DNA from: Bosea sp. AS-1
GTDB taxonomy: Bacteria; Pseudomonadota; Alphaproteobacteria; Rhizobiales; Beijerinckiaceae
Assembly: GCF_002220095.1 (NCBI RefSeq)
Contig: NZ_CP022372.1
Span: 2,452,501-2,516,500, forward strand
Length of the DNA stretch: 64,000 nucleotides
Direction of reading: 5' to 3'
The position numbers and the translations under genes are program-made. The notes below the pieces were generated by a model. The model made no database searches. It was not told where the DNA came from and was given only the letters and a program-made list of their open reading frames with translations. Of this stretch, positions 50,575 to 58,698 are shown one piece after another (positions within the stretch are counted from its first letter, which is position 1; each line of letters begins with the position of its first letter).

Positions 50575-50964
50575 CTATTTGCGCGAGCGCGATGCGGCGT
50601 TGAGTGTGGCGGCTGCACGGACCAGGGCTTTCAGCGCATCGGCGTCGATCGTCTCGCCTTCGCGGATGTCGATCGCGCGCCGGGTGTTGCCTTCGAGGCT
50701 AGCATTGAACAGGCCAGCCGGATCCTCGAGCGCGGCGCCCTTGGCGAAGGTGAGCTTCACGACGGCCTTGTAGGTTTCGCCGGTGCAGATGATGCCGTCA
50801 TGCGACCAGACGGGCACGCCGCGCCATTTCCATTCCTCGGCGATGGCGGGGTCGGCCTGCAGGATCAGCCCGCGCAGATGGGAGAGCGTCTCGCCGCGCC
50901 AGTCGCCGAGCTCCGCGATGCGCCCATCGATCAGATCCGAGGCATTGGTATCCGATTGCGGCAT
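50575..50964 (-). CDS. DUF1801-family protein
   Basis: A 129-residue soluble protein: MPQSDTNASDLIDGRIAELGDWRGETLSHLRGLILQADPAIAEEWKWRGVPVWSHDGIICTGETYKAVVKLTFAKGAALEDP. The WKWRGVPVW and VKLTFAKGA motifs are those of the YdhG/DUF1801 fold, related to proteins of unknown function and to iron-cluster-like chaperones. It converges with mccB across 31 bases and diverges from the hydrolase gene. Confidence 0.85.
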   Translation of the reverse strand: MPQSDTNASDLIDGRIAELGDWRGETLSHLRGLILQADPAIAEEWKWRGVPVWSHDGIICTGETYKAVVKLTFAKGAALEDPAGLFNASLEGNTRRAIDIREGETIDADALKALVRAAATLNAASRSRK

Positions 50965-51117
50965 TGGCTTTCTCCTTGATCGCTCGCCGGCAAGCTGCCG
51001 TGTGGCGAGGGCGGTAGCAAGCCTTCACGCCACTGTGACCCTCGCGACGGCATTCCGACGCTTGGCAGATGCGCGCCGGCACCGCAGTCTCCCAGCTTCC
51101 AGCAAAGGAGCGCAGCC

Positions 51118-52011
51118 ATGTCCGCATCGACCAAGACCGCTGCAAGGGAAGCTCTCGAAGGGCTCGACGGATTGGTGAGCGAACCGTTCTCGCGGCGCGG
51201 CTTCGTGATGACCGGGCTGATCAGTGGTTTCACGCTCGCGACGACGGTCGTTCACGGCCAGACGATCACAACGGACAGCAAGGGGCTCGTCGCCGGCGAG
51301 GTGAAGATCCCGACCGCGGATGGCGATCTGCCGGGCTACCGGGCCATGCCGGAAGGCACGGGGCCGTTCCCGATCGTCCTCGTCGTCGAAGAGATTTTCG
51401 GGGTCCATGAATACATCAAGGATATCTGCCGGCGCTTCGCCAAGCTCGGCTACTGCGCTGTGGCGCCGGAGCTCTATGCCCGGCTCGGCGACCTTTCCAA
51501 AATGACCGACGCGCAGGTCATCGTGCGCGACGTCATCTCGAAGGCGCCGGACGCCACGCTCCTCTCCGACCTCGATTCGACAGCGAAATGGGCAGCGAGC
51601 CAGTCCAGGGGCGATGCTGCGCGGCTGGGTATCACCGGGTTCTGCCGGGGCGGGCGGGCCGTCTGGCTCTATGCCGCGCATAACCCGCAGCTGAAGGCCG
51701 CGGTCGCCTGGTACGGTCCGCTCGGCGGCAACCCCACGGCTATCCAGCCCAAGACGGCCGCCGAGGTCGTCGGCGATCTCAAGGCACCGGTTCTCGGCCT
51801 CTATGGCGGGGCGGACACCGGTATTCCGGTTGCCAGCGTCGAGAAGCAGCGCGATGCCGCCAAGGCGGCCGGGAAGACCGTCGAGGTCGTGATCTTTCCG
51901 GATGCGCCGCACGGTTTCCATGCCGATTACCGGCCAAGCTATCGCAAGGCCCAGGCTGAGGATGGCTGGGCACGGATGCTGGCCTGGTTCAAGCGCTACG
52001 GCGTGGCCTGA
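51118..52011 (+). CDS. Dienelactone hydrolase-family protein with Tat signal
   Basis: A 297-residue alpha/beta hydrolase. The N-terminus has a twin-arginine motif SRRGFVMTGLISGFTLATTV, so export of the folded protein is likely. The catalytic triad is Cys in GITGFCRGGRAVWL, Asp in YGGADTGIPV and His in DAPHGFHADY, as in dienelactone hydrolases that use a cysteine nucleophile. The lid helices are complete. The substrate is unknown; related exported proteins act on esters or lactones. It diverges from the DUF1801 gene; an inverted repeat lies downstream. Confidence 0.88.
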   Translation: MSASTKTAAREALEGLDGLVSEPFSRRGFVMTGLISGFTLATTVVHGQTITTDSKGLVAGEVKIPTADGDLPGYRAMPEGTGPFPIVLVVEEIFGVHEYIKDICRRFAKLGYCAVAPELYARLGDLSKMTDAQVIVRDVISKAPDATLLSDLDSTAKWAASQSRGDAARLGITGFCRGGRAVWLYAAHNPQLKAAVAWYGPLGGNPTAIQPKTAAEVVGDLKAPVLGLYGGADTGIPVASVEKQRDAAKAAGKTVEVVIFPDAPHGFHADYRPSYRKAQAEDGWARMLAWFKRYGVA

Positions 52012-52087
52012 GGCATCCGGACTCCCCGCGGCGGGCGCCGGCAGGGTTTGCGTCGGCTGCTCTTCCTTGTCGCGCGACCGCGCTTAT

Positions 52088-52120
52088 GCTTTTGGTCGAA
52101 ACGATTGAATGTCCAAAAGC
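52088..52120. promoter_or_regulatory. Inverted repeat upstream of the SDR gene
   Basis: GCTTTTGG (52088-52095) and CCAAAAGC (52113-52120) are perfect 8-base arms separated by 17 bases, ending 12 bases before the start of the SDR gene. It could be an operator or a leader hairpin; no regulator is adjacent to suggest which. Confidence 0.35.
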
Positions 52121-52132
52121 GCGAGGAAACGC

Positions 52133-52894
52133 ATGGCAAGCCACGACAAGGTCGCGATCATCACCGGTGCCGGTTCGGGCGTCGGCCGGGCGGTCGCCAT
52201 CGCCTTCCTGAAGGACGGCTATCGCACCGTGCTGGCCGGGCGCCGGGCGGATGCGCTGGAGGAGACGATCGCGCTCTCCGGCGTGGACAAGGGCCGTGCC
52301 CTCGCGGTGCCGACGGACGTCACCGACAAGGCCTCGGTCGAGAACCTGTTCGCGAAGACAAGGCAGGCCTTCGGCCGGGTCGACGTGCTGTTCAACAACG
52401 CCGGCGTCAACGCGCCGGGCGGCGTGATGCTGGAGGACCTTTCGCTGGAGGATTGGCAGAAGGTTGTCGACACCAACCTGACCGGCCCGTTCCTGTGCAC
52501 GCAGGAAGCCTTCAAGGCGATGAAGGCGCAGGAGCCGCGCGGCGGGCGCATCATCAACAACGGCTCGATCTCGGCGCAGGCGCCGCGACCGAACTCGGTC
52601 GCCTATACCGCGACGAAGCATGCGATTTCGGGCCTGACCAAGACCGCCTCGCTCGACGGGCGCAAATACGACATCGCCGTCGGCCAGGTCGATATCGGCA
52701 ACGCGCTGACCGACATGGCGAGGAAGATGACCACCGGCGTGCCGCAGGCCGATGGTTCGATCAAGGTCGAGCCGGTGATGGATGTCGACCATGTCGCCTC
52801 GACCGTGCTGCACATGGCCGGGCTGCCGCTCGACGCGAACATCCTCTTCGTCACGGTGATGGCGACCAACGCCCCGCTCGTCGGGCGCGGCTAA
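52133..52894 (+). CDS. Short-chain dehydrogenase/reductase (SDR family)
   Basis: A 253-residue Rossmann-fold oxidoreductase: NAD(P)-binding [12 protein letters not shown] at residues 12-23, NNAG ([11 protein letters not shown]), the catalytic Ser in NNGSISAQ and Tyr/Lys in AYTATKHA. The substrate is unknown. The start at 52133 has a GAGGAA site eight bases upstream; an ATG at 52109 would add eight residues. It lies between the hydrolase and a large inverted repeat. Confidence 0.9.
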   Translation: MASHDKVAIITGAGSGVGRAVAIAFLKDGYRTVLAGRRADALEETIALSGVDKGRALAVPTDVTDKASVENLFAKTRQAFGRVDVLFNNAGVNAPGGVMLEDLSLEDWQKVVDTNLTGPFLCTQEAFKAMKAQEPRGGRIINNGSISAQAPRPNSVAYTATKHAISGLTKTASLDGRKYDIAVGQVDIGNALTDMARKMTTGVPQADGSIKVEPVMDVDHVASTVLHMAGLPLDANILFVTVMATNAPLVGRG

Positions 52895-52908
52895 CTCAGC
52901 CCTTGCCA

Positions 52909-53020
52909 GTCATCCCGGGCGGAGCGAAGCGTAGACCCGGGATCCATGCCTGAGCTTTGCGGGTCTGTGCTCAGGCATGGATCCCGGACCGGCGCCGCTA
53001 TGCGGCTTGTCCGGGATGAC
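52909..53020. repeat. 112-bp nested inverted repeat between SDR and membrane-protein genes
   Basis: The outer arms are GTCATCCCGG (52909-52918) and CCGGGATGAC (53011-53020). Inside is a perfect 19-bp stem, CCGGGATCCATGCCTGAGC (52937-52955) with GCTCAGGCATGGATCCCGG (52969-52987), closing on a 13-base loop. The outer and inner stems are joined by GC-rich, partly complementary spacers. Elements with GTCATCCCGGG ends occur repeatedly in intergenic regions of many alphaproteobacteria. The downstream ATG lies 11 bases after its right end. Confidence 0.85.
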
Positions 53021-53030
53021 AGGAGCAGGG

Positions 53031-53744
53031 ATGGCTGAGGCGTGGCAAGACGTGGATGGTCGGGACAAGCCCGACCATGGCGGGGAAGGCGGAGCGGCCA
53101 CTCCAAGCCTCGCCGTCGCCCGCGCCTATACGCTGACGATCTGGGGCATTGCGCTAGGGATCCTGATCCAGGCGGTGGCGACCGTCGCCTGGGCGCTCGC
53201 CGTCGGCAATGCCCAGCTCTTCAAGGATGGTGTCGACTGGGTCTACGACGTTGCTCTCTATGGCATCGCAGCGGTTGTTTTCGGCCGCGATGCACGGGCG
53301 GAACGGCTCGCGGCCGTCGCGATCGGCGCGGTGATGGCCGTCGCCGGGTTTCATACCCTCTACGATCTCCACGACAAGATCCTCAATCCGCGGCCGATCG
53401 AGGTCTGGACGCTCGGCTTTGCGGCTGTGAGTGCCATCGTTATCGCCTTCCTCGTCGTCGGTGCGCTCTGGCGCTTCCGGCGCGAGGACAATCCGGTGAT
53501 CAAGGCGACCTGGCTGTCGAGCCGCAACGACACGATCTCGACGACCGGCTTCGCGCTGGTCGGGCTCGCCGCGCGCATCGCCCCCGTGCGCTGGCCGGAA
53601 TATCTGTTCGACCTTGTGGTCGCCGGGATCTGCTTCCAGGCAACATGGGCGATCTGGCGCTCGCTGCGACGAAGCGCGGCCCCGGAAGCATCCCAAACCG
53701 GTTTGCGCAACAAGGCGCAGACAGGAGCGACGGGCGGGTTATAA
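53031..53744 (+). CDS. Multi-helix membrane protein, CDF-like
   Basis: A 237-residue protein with about six membrane helices, starting after a soluble N-terminal stretch of 30 residues. LTIWGIALGILIQAVATVAWALAVGNAQLFKDGVDWVYDVALYG resembles helices 1-2 of cation diffusion facilitators, with Asp positions in KDGVDWVYD, and NPVIKATWLSSRNDTISTTGFALVGL resembles helix 5. The usual C-terminal cytosolic domain is missing. It may be a small cation exporter or a relative with another role. The start codon is placed just behind the inverted repeat; the repeat contributes no coding sequence. Confidence 0.7.
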   Translation: MAEAWQDVDGRDKPDHGGEGGAATPSLAVARAYTLTIWGIALGILIQAVATVAWALAVGNAQLFKDGVDWVYDVALYGIAAVVFGRDARAERLAAVAIGAVMAVAGFHTLYDLHDKILNPRPIEVWTLGFAAVSAIVIAFLVVGALWRFRREDNPVIKATWLSSRNDTISTTGFALVGLAARIAPVRWPEYLFDLVVAGICFQATWAIWRSLRRSAAPEASQTGLRNKAQTGATGGL

Positions 53745-53764
53745 AGACGGCAGGTTTTTCAGGG

Positions 53765-55762
53765 ATGCCGCCGCCCATGACGATCGCCGCCAAGCTGCCT
53801 TCCATCCTGATCGCCAATCGCGGCGAGATCGCCTGCCGGGTCATCCGCACTGCGAAGCGGCTCGGCCTGCGCACCATCGCGGTCTATTCGGATGCCGATG
53901 CCGAGGCGCTGTTCGTGCAGATGGCCGATGAGGCCTATCATATCGGCCCGGCGCCCGCCCGCGAGAGCTATCTCGACGCCGACAAGATCCTTGCAGTCGC
54001 GAAGGAGGCCGGCGCCGCCTGCATTCACCCGGGTTATGGCTTCCTCTCGGAAAATCCCGAATTCGCTGATGCCTGCGCTGCGGCGGGCATCGTCTTCGTC
54101 GGGCCGCCGGCCTCCGCCATCCGGGCAATGGGGCTGAAGGACGCTGCCAAGGCGCTGGTGGAGACGGCGGGCGTACCAGTGGTGCCGGGCTATCACGGCG
54201 CCGAGCAAGGCGCCGATTTCCTTCGCGGTGAAGCTCGGCGCATCGGCTACCCTGTGTTGATCAAGGCGGTCGCGGGCGGCGGCGGCAAGGGTATGAAGAA
54301 GGTCGATCGGCCCGAGGATTTCGATGATGCGCTGACCAGCGCCCAGCGCGAAGCACAGAACGCCTTCGGCGATGCTCGCGTGCTGATCGAGAAATACGTG
54401 CTCTCGCCGCGCCATGTCGAAATCCAGGTGTTCGGCGACAGCCACGGCAATGTCGTGCATCTCTATGAGCGCGATTGCTCGCTGCAGCGGCGCCATCAGA
54501 AGGTGATCGAGGAAGCGCCGGCGCCCGGGATGACGGACGCGGTGCGCGCCGCCATGGGCAAGGCCGCGACGGAGGCGGCGAAGGCAGTCGGTTATGTCGG
54601 GGCCGGCACGGTCGAGTTCATCGCGGACGGGCGTGACGGTCTCAGGGCCGACCGCTTCTATTTCATGGAGATGAATACGCGGCTTCAGGTCGAGCATCCG
54701 GTGACGGAAGCGATCACGGGGCTCGATCTCGTCGAATTGCAGTTGAAGGTCGCCGCCGGCGAACTGCTCGGCTTCACGCAAGCCGACGTCAAGGCGAAGG
54801 GGCACGCCGTCGAGGCGCGGCTCTATGCGGAGGATCCGGAAAAGGGCTTCCTGCCTTCGACCGGCAAGCTCTGGGCATTGAGCTTCCCGCACGGCGAGGG
54901 CGTCCGCATCGATACCGGCGTCGAGGCCGGCGATACGGTGACACCCTTCTATGACCCGATGATCGCGAAAGTGATCGCCCACGGCGCAACCCGCGACGAG
55001 GCGCTCGACCGGCTCGGCGCAGCGCTAGGCGAGACGATCGTCGCAGGTCCGCGCACCAATCTCGCCTTCCTCAAGAAGCTGACCGAGGCAGAAGGCTTCC
55101 GGAAGGGGCCGTTCGACACCGGTTTCATCGACCGCAACATCCAGGCGCTCGGCGCCGAGCCGCAGCCGCTCGATGCGGCGGCGGTCGCGGCCGCCGCCCT
55201 GCAGCTCGAGGAGGAGCGGCAGGAGATCGGGATGGTCGAGGCCGCAGGCCGCGCGGAAGGCGAGGCGCGCTCGCCCTGGCTCGATGCCGATGCCTTCTCG
55301 CTAATGCCGCGCCAGCCGCTCGGCCTGCCGCTGCTGGTCGATGGCGAGCGGGTCGAGGCCAGGATCGAATGGGACGGCGAGGATGCACGCGTCAGCCTGC
55401 CCGGCCACGAGATCGGCGAGGGCGAACATGAGGTTTCGCTGGCGGAAGGCGAGGGCGGCGTCTGGTATGCGCTGCATCGCGGTCGGCAGACCGCTGTGTC
55501 GCTATTCGATCCGTTCAGCGTCGACCTCGACGCCGCGGCGGGCTCCGGCGGCGTGGTCAAGGCACCGATGCATGGCAAGCTCGTCGCGCTCTTCGTGGCG
55601 CCGGGCGAGGCTGTGACCAAGGGCCAGCGTCTCGCCATTGTCGAGGCGATGAAGATGGAGCATGTGCTGACCGCCCCACGCGACGGCACGGTCAGCGAAG
55701 TCGTCGGCGAGCCCGGCGCGCAGGTGGCGGAAGGCGCGAAGGTGGTCGTGCTGGGGGAATGA
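53765..55762 (+). CDS. mccA: Methylcrotonyl-CoA carboxylase alpha (biotin-containing) subunit
   Basis: A 665-residue protein carrying a biotin carboxylase domain (SILIANRGEIACRVIRTAKRLG; KAVAGGGGKGMKK; EMNTRLQVEHPVTEAITG) and a C-terminal biotinyl domain with EAMKMEHVL, biotinylated Lys630. The region between residues about 470 and 590 differs from PccA at 30.5 kb. With MccB it converts 3-methylcrotonyl-CoA to 3-methylglutaconyl-CoA in leucine breakdown. Start choice is open between 53765 and the ATG at 53777; neither has a good ribosome-binding site. Confidence 0.9.
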   Translation: MPPPMTIAAKLPSILIANRGEIACRVIRTAKRLGLRTIAVYSDADAEALFVQMADEAYHIGPAPARESYLDADKILAVAKEAGAACIHPGYGFLSENPEFADACAAAGIVFVGPPASAIRAMGLKDAAKALVETAGVPVVPGYHGAEQGADFLRGEARRIGYPVLIKAVAGGGGKGMKKVDRPEDFDDALTSAQREAQNAFGDARVLIEKYVLSPRHVEIQVFGDSHGNVVHLYERDCSLQRRHQKVIEEAPAPGMTDAVRAAMGKAATEAAKAVGYVGAGTVEFIADGRDGLRADRFYFMEMNTRLQVEHPVTEAITGLDLVELQLKVAAGELLGFTQADVKAKGHAVEARLYAEDPEKGFLPSTGKLWALSFPHGEGVRIDTGVEAGDTVTPFYDPMIAKVIAHGATRDEALDRLGAALGETIVAGPRTNLAFLKKLTEAEGFRKGPFDTGFIDRNIQALGAEPQPLDAAAVAAAALQLEEERQEIGMVEAAGRAEGEARSPWLDADAFSLMPRQPLGLPLLVDGERVEARIEWDGEDARVSLPGHEIGEGEHEVSLAEGEGGVWYALHRGRQTAVSLFDPFSVDLDAAAGSGGVVKAPMHGKLVALFVAPGEAVTKGQRLAIVEAMKMEHVLTAPRDGTVSEVVGEPGAQVAEGAKVVVLGE

Positions 55763-55777
55763 TAGGCAGGGCTGCGA

Positions 55778-56095
55778 TCAGGGCCTGAACTGGTAGCGCT
55801 GGCCCTGTGCGTTGATCAGGTAATAGTTTCCCGCATCCTTGACGATCTTGTCACAGCGCGCCTGGCCGGCGTCAAAATCGACGCAGATCCGCCCGTTGTC
55901 GATTCTGTACTTTCCCGAATTTCCGCCGTTAAAGGTATATCGTCCGTCGGCGCTGTAAGAGGCCGTCGATGTTCCGATGCCGATCGACTTTCCAACGACG
56001 AGTTTCTGAAGTTCAGCTTTCGGAACGGGTTTGTCTGCCGCGTAGGTGGAGCCGCACACAAGCATTGCGGCCGTCAGAGCAAGAGGACGCATCAT
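55778..56095 (-). CDS. Small exported protein of unknown function
   Basis: A 105-residue protein with a signal peptide (MMRPLALTAAMLVCGSTYAA) and a mature region rich in beta-forming residues: KLVVGKSIGIGTSTASYSADGRYTFNGGNSGKYRIDNGRICVDFDAGQARCDKIVKD. Two cysteines (ICVDFDAGQARC) could form a disulfide. This resembles small secreted proteins of rhizobia built on a YxxDGxYxF...G+W/Y(R/K) pattern, but I assign no named family. It lies downstream of a candidate promoter with an AT-rich leader. Confidence 0.7.
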   Translation of the reverse strand: MMRPLALTAAMLVCGSTYAADKPVPKAELQKLVVGKSIGIGTSTASYSADGRYTFNGGNSGKYRIDNGRICVDFDAGQARCDKIVKDAGNYYLINAQGQRYQFRP

Positions 56096-56107
56096 GGATT
56101 ATGATCA

Positions 56108-56154
56108 TTACCTAAGGTAAGGTAAAAATCTATCTAAATCCGAGACCGTGTCAA
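56108..56154 (-). promoter_or_regulatory. Promoter and palindrome upstream of the 55.8-56.1 kb gene
   Basis: Reading on the minus strand, TTGACA (56154-56149) is a perfect -35 consensus followed after 16 bases by TAGATT (56132-56127), matching four of six -10 positions. Between it and the start codon is TTACC-TAA-GGTAA (56108-56120), a palindrome near the likely transcription start that may be an operator. The stretch is clearly more AT-rich than its surroundings, and the -35 touches the end of the kinase gene. Confidence 0.5.
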
Positions 56155-57002
56155 TCGCGAGCAGCGTGGTCGCCGAGCGCCGCGGCGGCCTTCTCGAGAA
56201 CGGCGAGGTTGATCTCCGCCAGCGGGTCATCCTCCGCGAGGAACCAACTGGCCGAAAGGCCGCACCAGGCGATGATCCAGCGCAGCAAGCGGCGGCGCTC
56301 CAGTCCCGATTTCGCCAGCACGATCTCCAGGCGCCGCTCGAAGACGCCGGGCGCAACCGCGACCGGCGGCTCCGGATCGGCGAGATCGGGATCGCAGAAC
56401 AGGATCGTGTATTCGAAGGCGCGGTCGCCGATCACGGATTTCGGATCGATGGCGAGCCAGCCGCGATCTTCGAAATCGAGGACGTTGTCGTGATGTAGAT
56501 CGGCATGGAGCGGCAGGATCTCCTTCTGGGCCGGTAGGAGCGCATTCGCCTCCGCTGCGGCGCGGGCAAGGAGGCCGCCATGGGTGGCCGCTGCTGGGAA
56601 GAGGTCCTTGAACCAGATGTCGAGCGGGATCAGCCCGGCGGGCGCCGGGCCACGCAGCTTCTGTAGGGCCGTGACGGCGTCACATAGGATGGCGGTGGCT
56701 TCGTCGTCCCCCTCGGCACCGCTGCGGGCCATGGCCGCGAGCGAGCGCTGGCCGGTGGCGCGCTCGATCAGCATCGCCTCGCCGTCCTCTCCACGGGCGA
56801 GCAGGCGCGCGGCGCCGTTGCCGTTCCAGTATTCCAAAGGCAGGTAGCCGCGTCGCTCGTCCTCGACCTCCGGCAGCTTGAGCATCGCGGGTGCGCCGTC
56901 GCGCAGAACGGGCAGCAGATGGCTGGCATGGGTCCTGATCGGCAGGCCGTCTGCGACGAGACCCCAGCGGGCGAGCCAGGGTTCGAAAACCTTCCGGACC
57001 AC
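56151..57002 (-). CDS. APH-like antibiotic kinase (aminoglycoside/hydroxyurea phosphotransferase family)
   Basis: A 283-residue protein of the APH fold close to the StrB/APH(6) and hydroxyurea-type kinases. The Brenner motif LHADLHHDNVL holds the catalytic Asp, and WLAIDPKSVIGDRAFEYT contains the metal-binding Asp. The N-lobe has EPWLARWGLVADGLP. The start is GTG at 57002, with GAGG upstream, two to seven bases after the stop of the SDR gene at 57009, so the two genes are co-translated. Chromosomal members often have a housekeeping or unknown role; resistance is not proven. Confidence 0.82.
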   Translation of the reverse strand: MVRKVFEPWLARWGLVADGLPIRTHASHLLPVLRDGAPAMLKLPEVEDERRGYLPLEYWNGNGAARLLARGEDGEAMLIERATGQRSLAAMARSGAEGDDEATAILCDAVTALQKLRGPAPAGLIPLDIWFKDLFPAAATHGGLLARAAAEANALLPAQKEILPLHADLHHDNVLDFEDRGWLAIDPKSVIGDRAFEYTILFCDPDLADPEPPVAVAPGVFERRLEIVLAKSGLERRRLLRWIIAWCGLSASWFLAEDDPLAEINLAVLEKAAAALGDHAARD

Positions 57003-57008
57003 CTGGCC

Positions 57009-57776
57009 TCATCCGCGGCCGATGATCGGGAACTGCTCGGCCTCGTAGATCTGGCCGGAAACCGGCGCGCTGTCGTCCGAGAGCCAGAAAGCGGTGTGGG
57101 CCGCGATCTCTGCCGGTTGCATGATCCGCCCGGTCGGAGCGTGGCGCAGCGGCACGTGGTTCTGCCAGCCGGGCGGCTGGCCTTCGCGCTGCTGGGTGGC
57201 ATCCTCGTTGGCGGTCCAGGTCCAGCCGACGTTGAGCTGGTTGGCGCGGATATGCTCGGGGCCGAGCGTGTTGGCGAGGTTACGCGTCATCGTCATCAGC
57301 GCGCCCTTCGACATCGAGTAGACGGTCAGGTTCGAAAGGCCGCAATAGGCGTTGATCGAGCCGACGGTGACGATGGCGCCGGGCGATTTCTGCTTGCGGA
57401 AGGCGCCGATCGCCGCTTCGGCGCAGAGCAGCGGCGCGCGGGTGTTGATCGCGAACATATGGTCGAAGAAGGCGGCGGTGGTCTCGCCGAGAATGCCGCG
57501 CGGGTAGATGCCGGCGTTGTTGACGAGGCCATCGATGCGACCAAAGGCGGCGACCGTGGCATCGACGATGGCCTGTGCGGTCTCGGGATGGGCGAGGTCG
57601 CCGGTGGTGCCGCGCGTGGCCTCGCCCAGGTTGGCGACGGCGGCATCGACCTCGGCCTTGTCGCGGCCGTGGATGAGCACCTTCGCGCCCTCGGCGATCA
57701 GCCGTTCCGCCATCGCATAGCCGATGCCGGTGGAGGAGCCGGTGACGAGGATGACCTTGCCTGCAAGTCCGCGCAT
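57009..57776 (-). CDS. Short-chain dehydrogenase/reductase (SDR family)
   Basis: A 255-residue enzyme. TGSSTGIGYAMAERL is the cofactor motif, NNAGIYPRG the core, the catalytic Ser sits in VGSINAYCG and Tyr/Lys in VYSMSKGAL. The C-terminal GWTWTANEDATQQREGQPPGWQ is unusual and marks a specific subgroup, probably acting on a sugar or hydroxy-acid. It is the first gene of a probable three-gene minus-strand run with the APH-like kinase and the small exported protein. The start at 57776 gives MRGLAGKVILVTG; the upstream in-frame ATG lies in the neighbouring VOC gene. Confidence 0.88.
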   Translation of the reverse strand: MRGLAGKVILVTGSSTGIGYAMAERLIAEGAKVLIHGRDKAEVDAAVANLGEATRGTTGDLAHPETAQAIVDATVAAFGRIDGLVNNAGIYPRGILGETTAAFFDHMFAINTRAPLLCAEAAIGAFRKQKSPGAIVTVGSINAYCGLSNLTVYSMSKGALMTMTRNLANTLGPEHIRANQLNVGWTWTANEDATQQREGQPPGWQNHVPLRHAPTGRIMQPAEIAAHTAFWLSDDSAPVSGQIYEAEQFPIIGRG

Positions 57777-57810
57777 GATGAAACGTCCGTGGCCTGTCTG
57801 GGAGTCGTGA

Positions 57811-58167
57811 ATGACGGTGAAGCGTATCGTGGCGACCATGCTAACCGCCGAACCGGGTCTCGCGAAGCCCTTCTACGGCAGCATTTTCGACATGCACCCC
57901 GTCATGTATCATGGCTGGATCCAGATCTGCGCGGCGGATGGCGATCCGACGGGGCCACAGCTCGGCTTCGCCAGCGAAGGCGGTTCCGGCACGCCGGTGC
58001 CGGACCTGTCGATCGAAGTCGATGATCTCGACGCTGTGCTGGCGAGGGTCGCGGCCGCAGGACTGCCGATCGAATACGGCCCGGTCGATGAGCCCTGGGG
58101 CGTACGGCGCTTCTTCCTGCGCGATCCGTTCGAGCGGCTGGTCAACGTACTCGCTCACGCCCGCTGA
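57811..58167 (+). CDS. VOC-family (glyoxalase/dioxygenase fold) protein
   Basis: A 118-residue protein: MTVKRIVATMLTAEPGLAKPFYGSIFDMHPVMYHGWIQICAADGD, then SIEVDDLDAVLARVAAAGLPIEYGP and FFLRDPFERLVNVLAH. The paired beta-alpha-beta-beta-beta modules with DLDAVLARV and RDPFERLVNV are typical of the VOC superfamily. The metal ligand His/Glu pattern is incomplete, so a specific reaction is not assigned. It diverges from the SDR gene across 34 bases. Confidence 0.8.
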   Translation: MTVKRIVATMLTAEPGLAKPFYGSIFDMHPVMYHGWIQICAADGDPTGPQLGFASEGGSGTPVPDLSIEVDDLDAVLARVAAAGLPIEYGPVDEPWGVRRFFLRDPFERLVNVLAHAR

Positions 58168-58231
58168 GCCCGTCTGTGGAGAAGCACCGCAGGGGCTGGC
58201 TGGATGCGGCGCCGAGGCCTATTTTACGAGC

Positions 58232-58669
58232 ATGGCCCTTCACTTGCTCAAGCTCTGCGTCGGCGCGGAATCGATTATGGACCTCGAGGAGTGGATCGAG
58301 GAGCGCATGGACCAGCGCCGGGCGCGCGGCGAGGCGATCGAGCAACTCCACACCACGCGCATGGTGCCGAAGAAGATCGAGGACATCCTCGACGGCGGCT
58401 CGCTCTACTGGGTGATCAAGGGGCAGATCGCGGCGCGGCAACGGCTGACCGATATCCGGCCTTTCACCGATGCGGAGGGCATCGGCCGCTGCCACTTGGT
58501 CATGGAACCGGTGGTGGTGCCGGTGGAGCCGCGCCCGTTCCGGCCGTTCCAGGGCTGGCGCTACCTGCAGGTCAAGGACGCGCCGCGCGACCTCGCCGAG
58601 CATGGCGGCGATCTCGGCGAGATGCCGGAGGCGATGCGGCGGGAGCTGGCGGGGTTGGGCCTGCTGTAG
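58232..58669 (+). CDS. DUF1489-family protein
   Basis: A 145-residue protein conserved in alphaproteobacteria: MALHLLKLCVGAESIMDLEEWIEERM, then TTRMVPKKIEDILDGGSLYWVIKGQIAARQRLTDIRPF, the GRCHLVMEPVVVPVEPRPFRPFQGWRYL segment and a Leu-rich end. These match DUF1489. The fold is thought to be a small alpha/beta domain; function is not known. It starts 64 bases after the VOC gene and may be co-transcribed with it. Confidence 0.92.
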   Translation: MALHLLKLCVGAESIMDLEEWIEERMDQRRARGEAIEQLHTTRMVPKKIEDILDGGSLYWVIKGQIAARQRLTDIRPFTDAEGIGRCHLVMEPVVVPVEPRPFRPFQGWRYLQVKDAPRDLAEHGGDLGEMPEAMRRELAGLGLL

Positions 58670-58698
58670 CAGGCCCCCGAAGGCGCGTCCGTGGTTCG

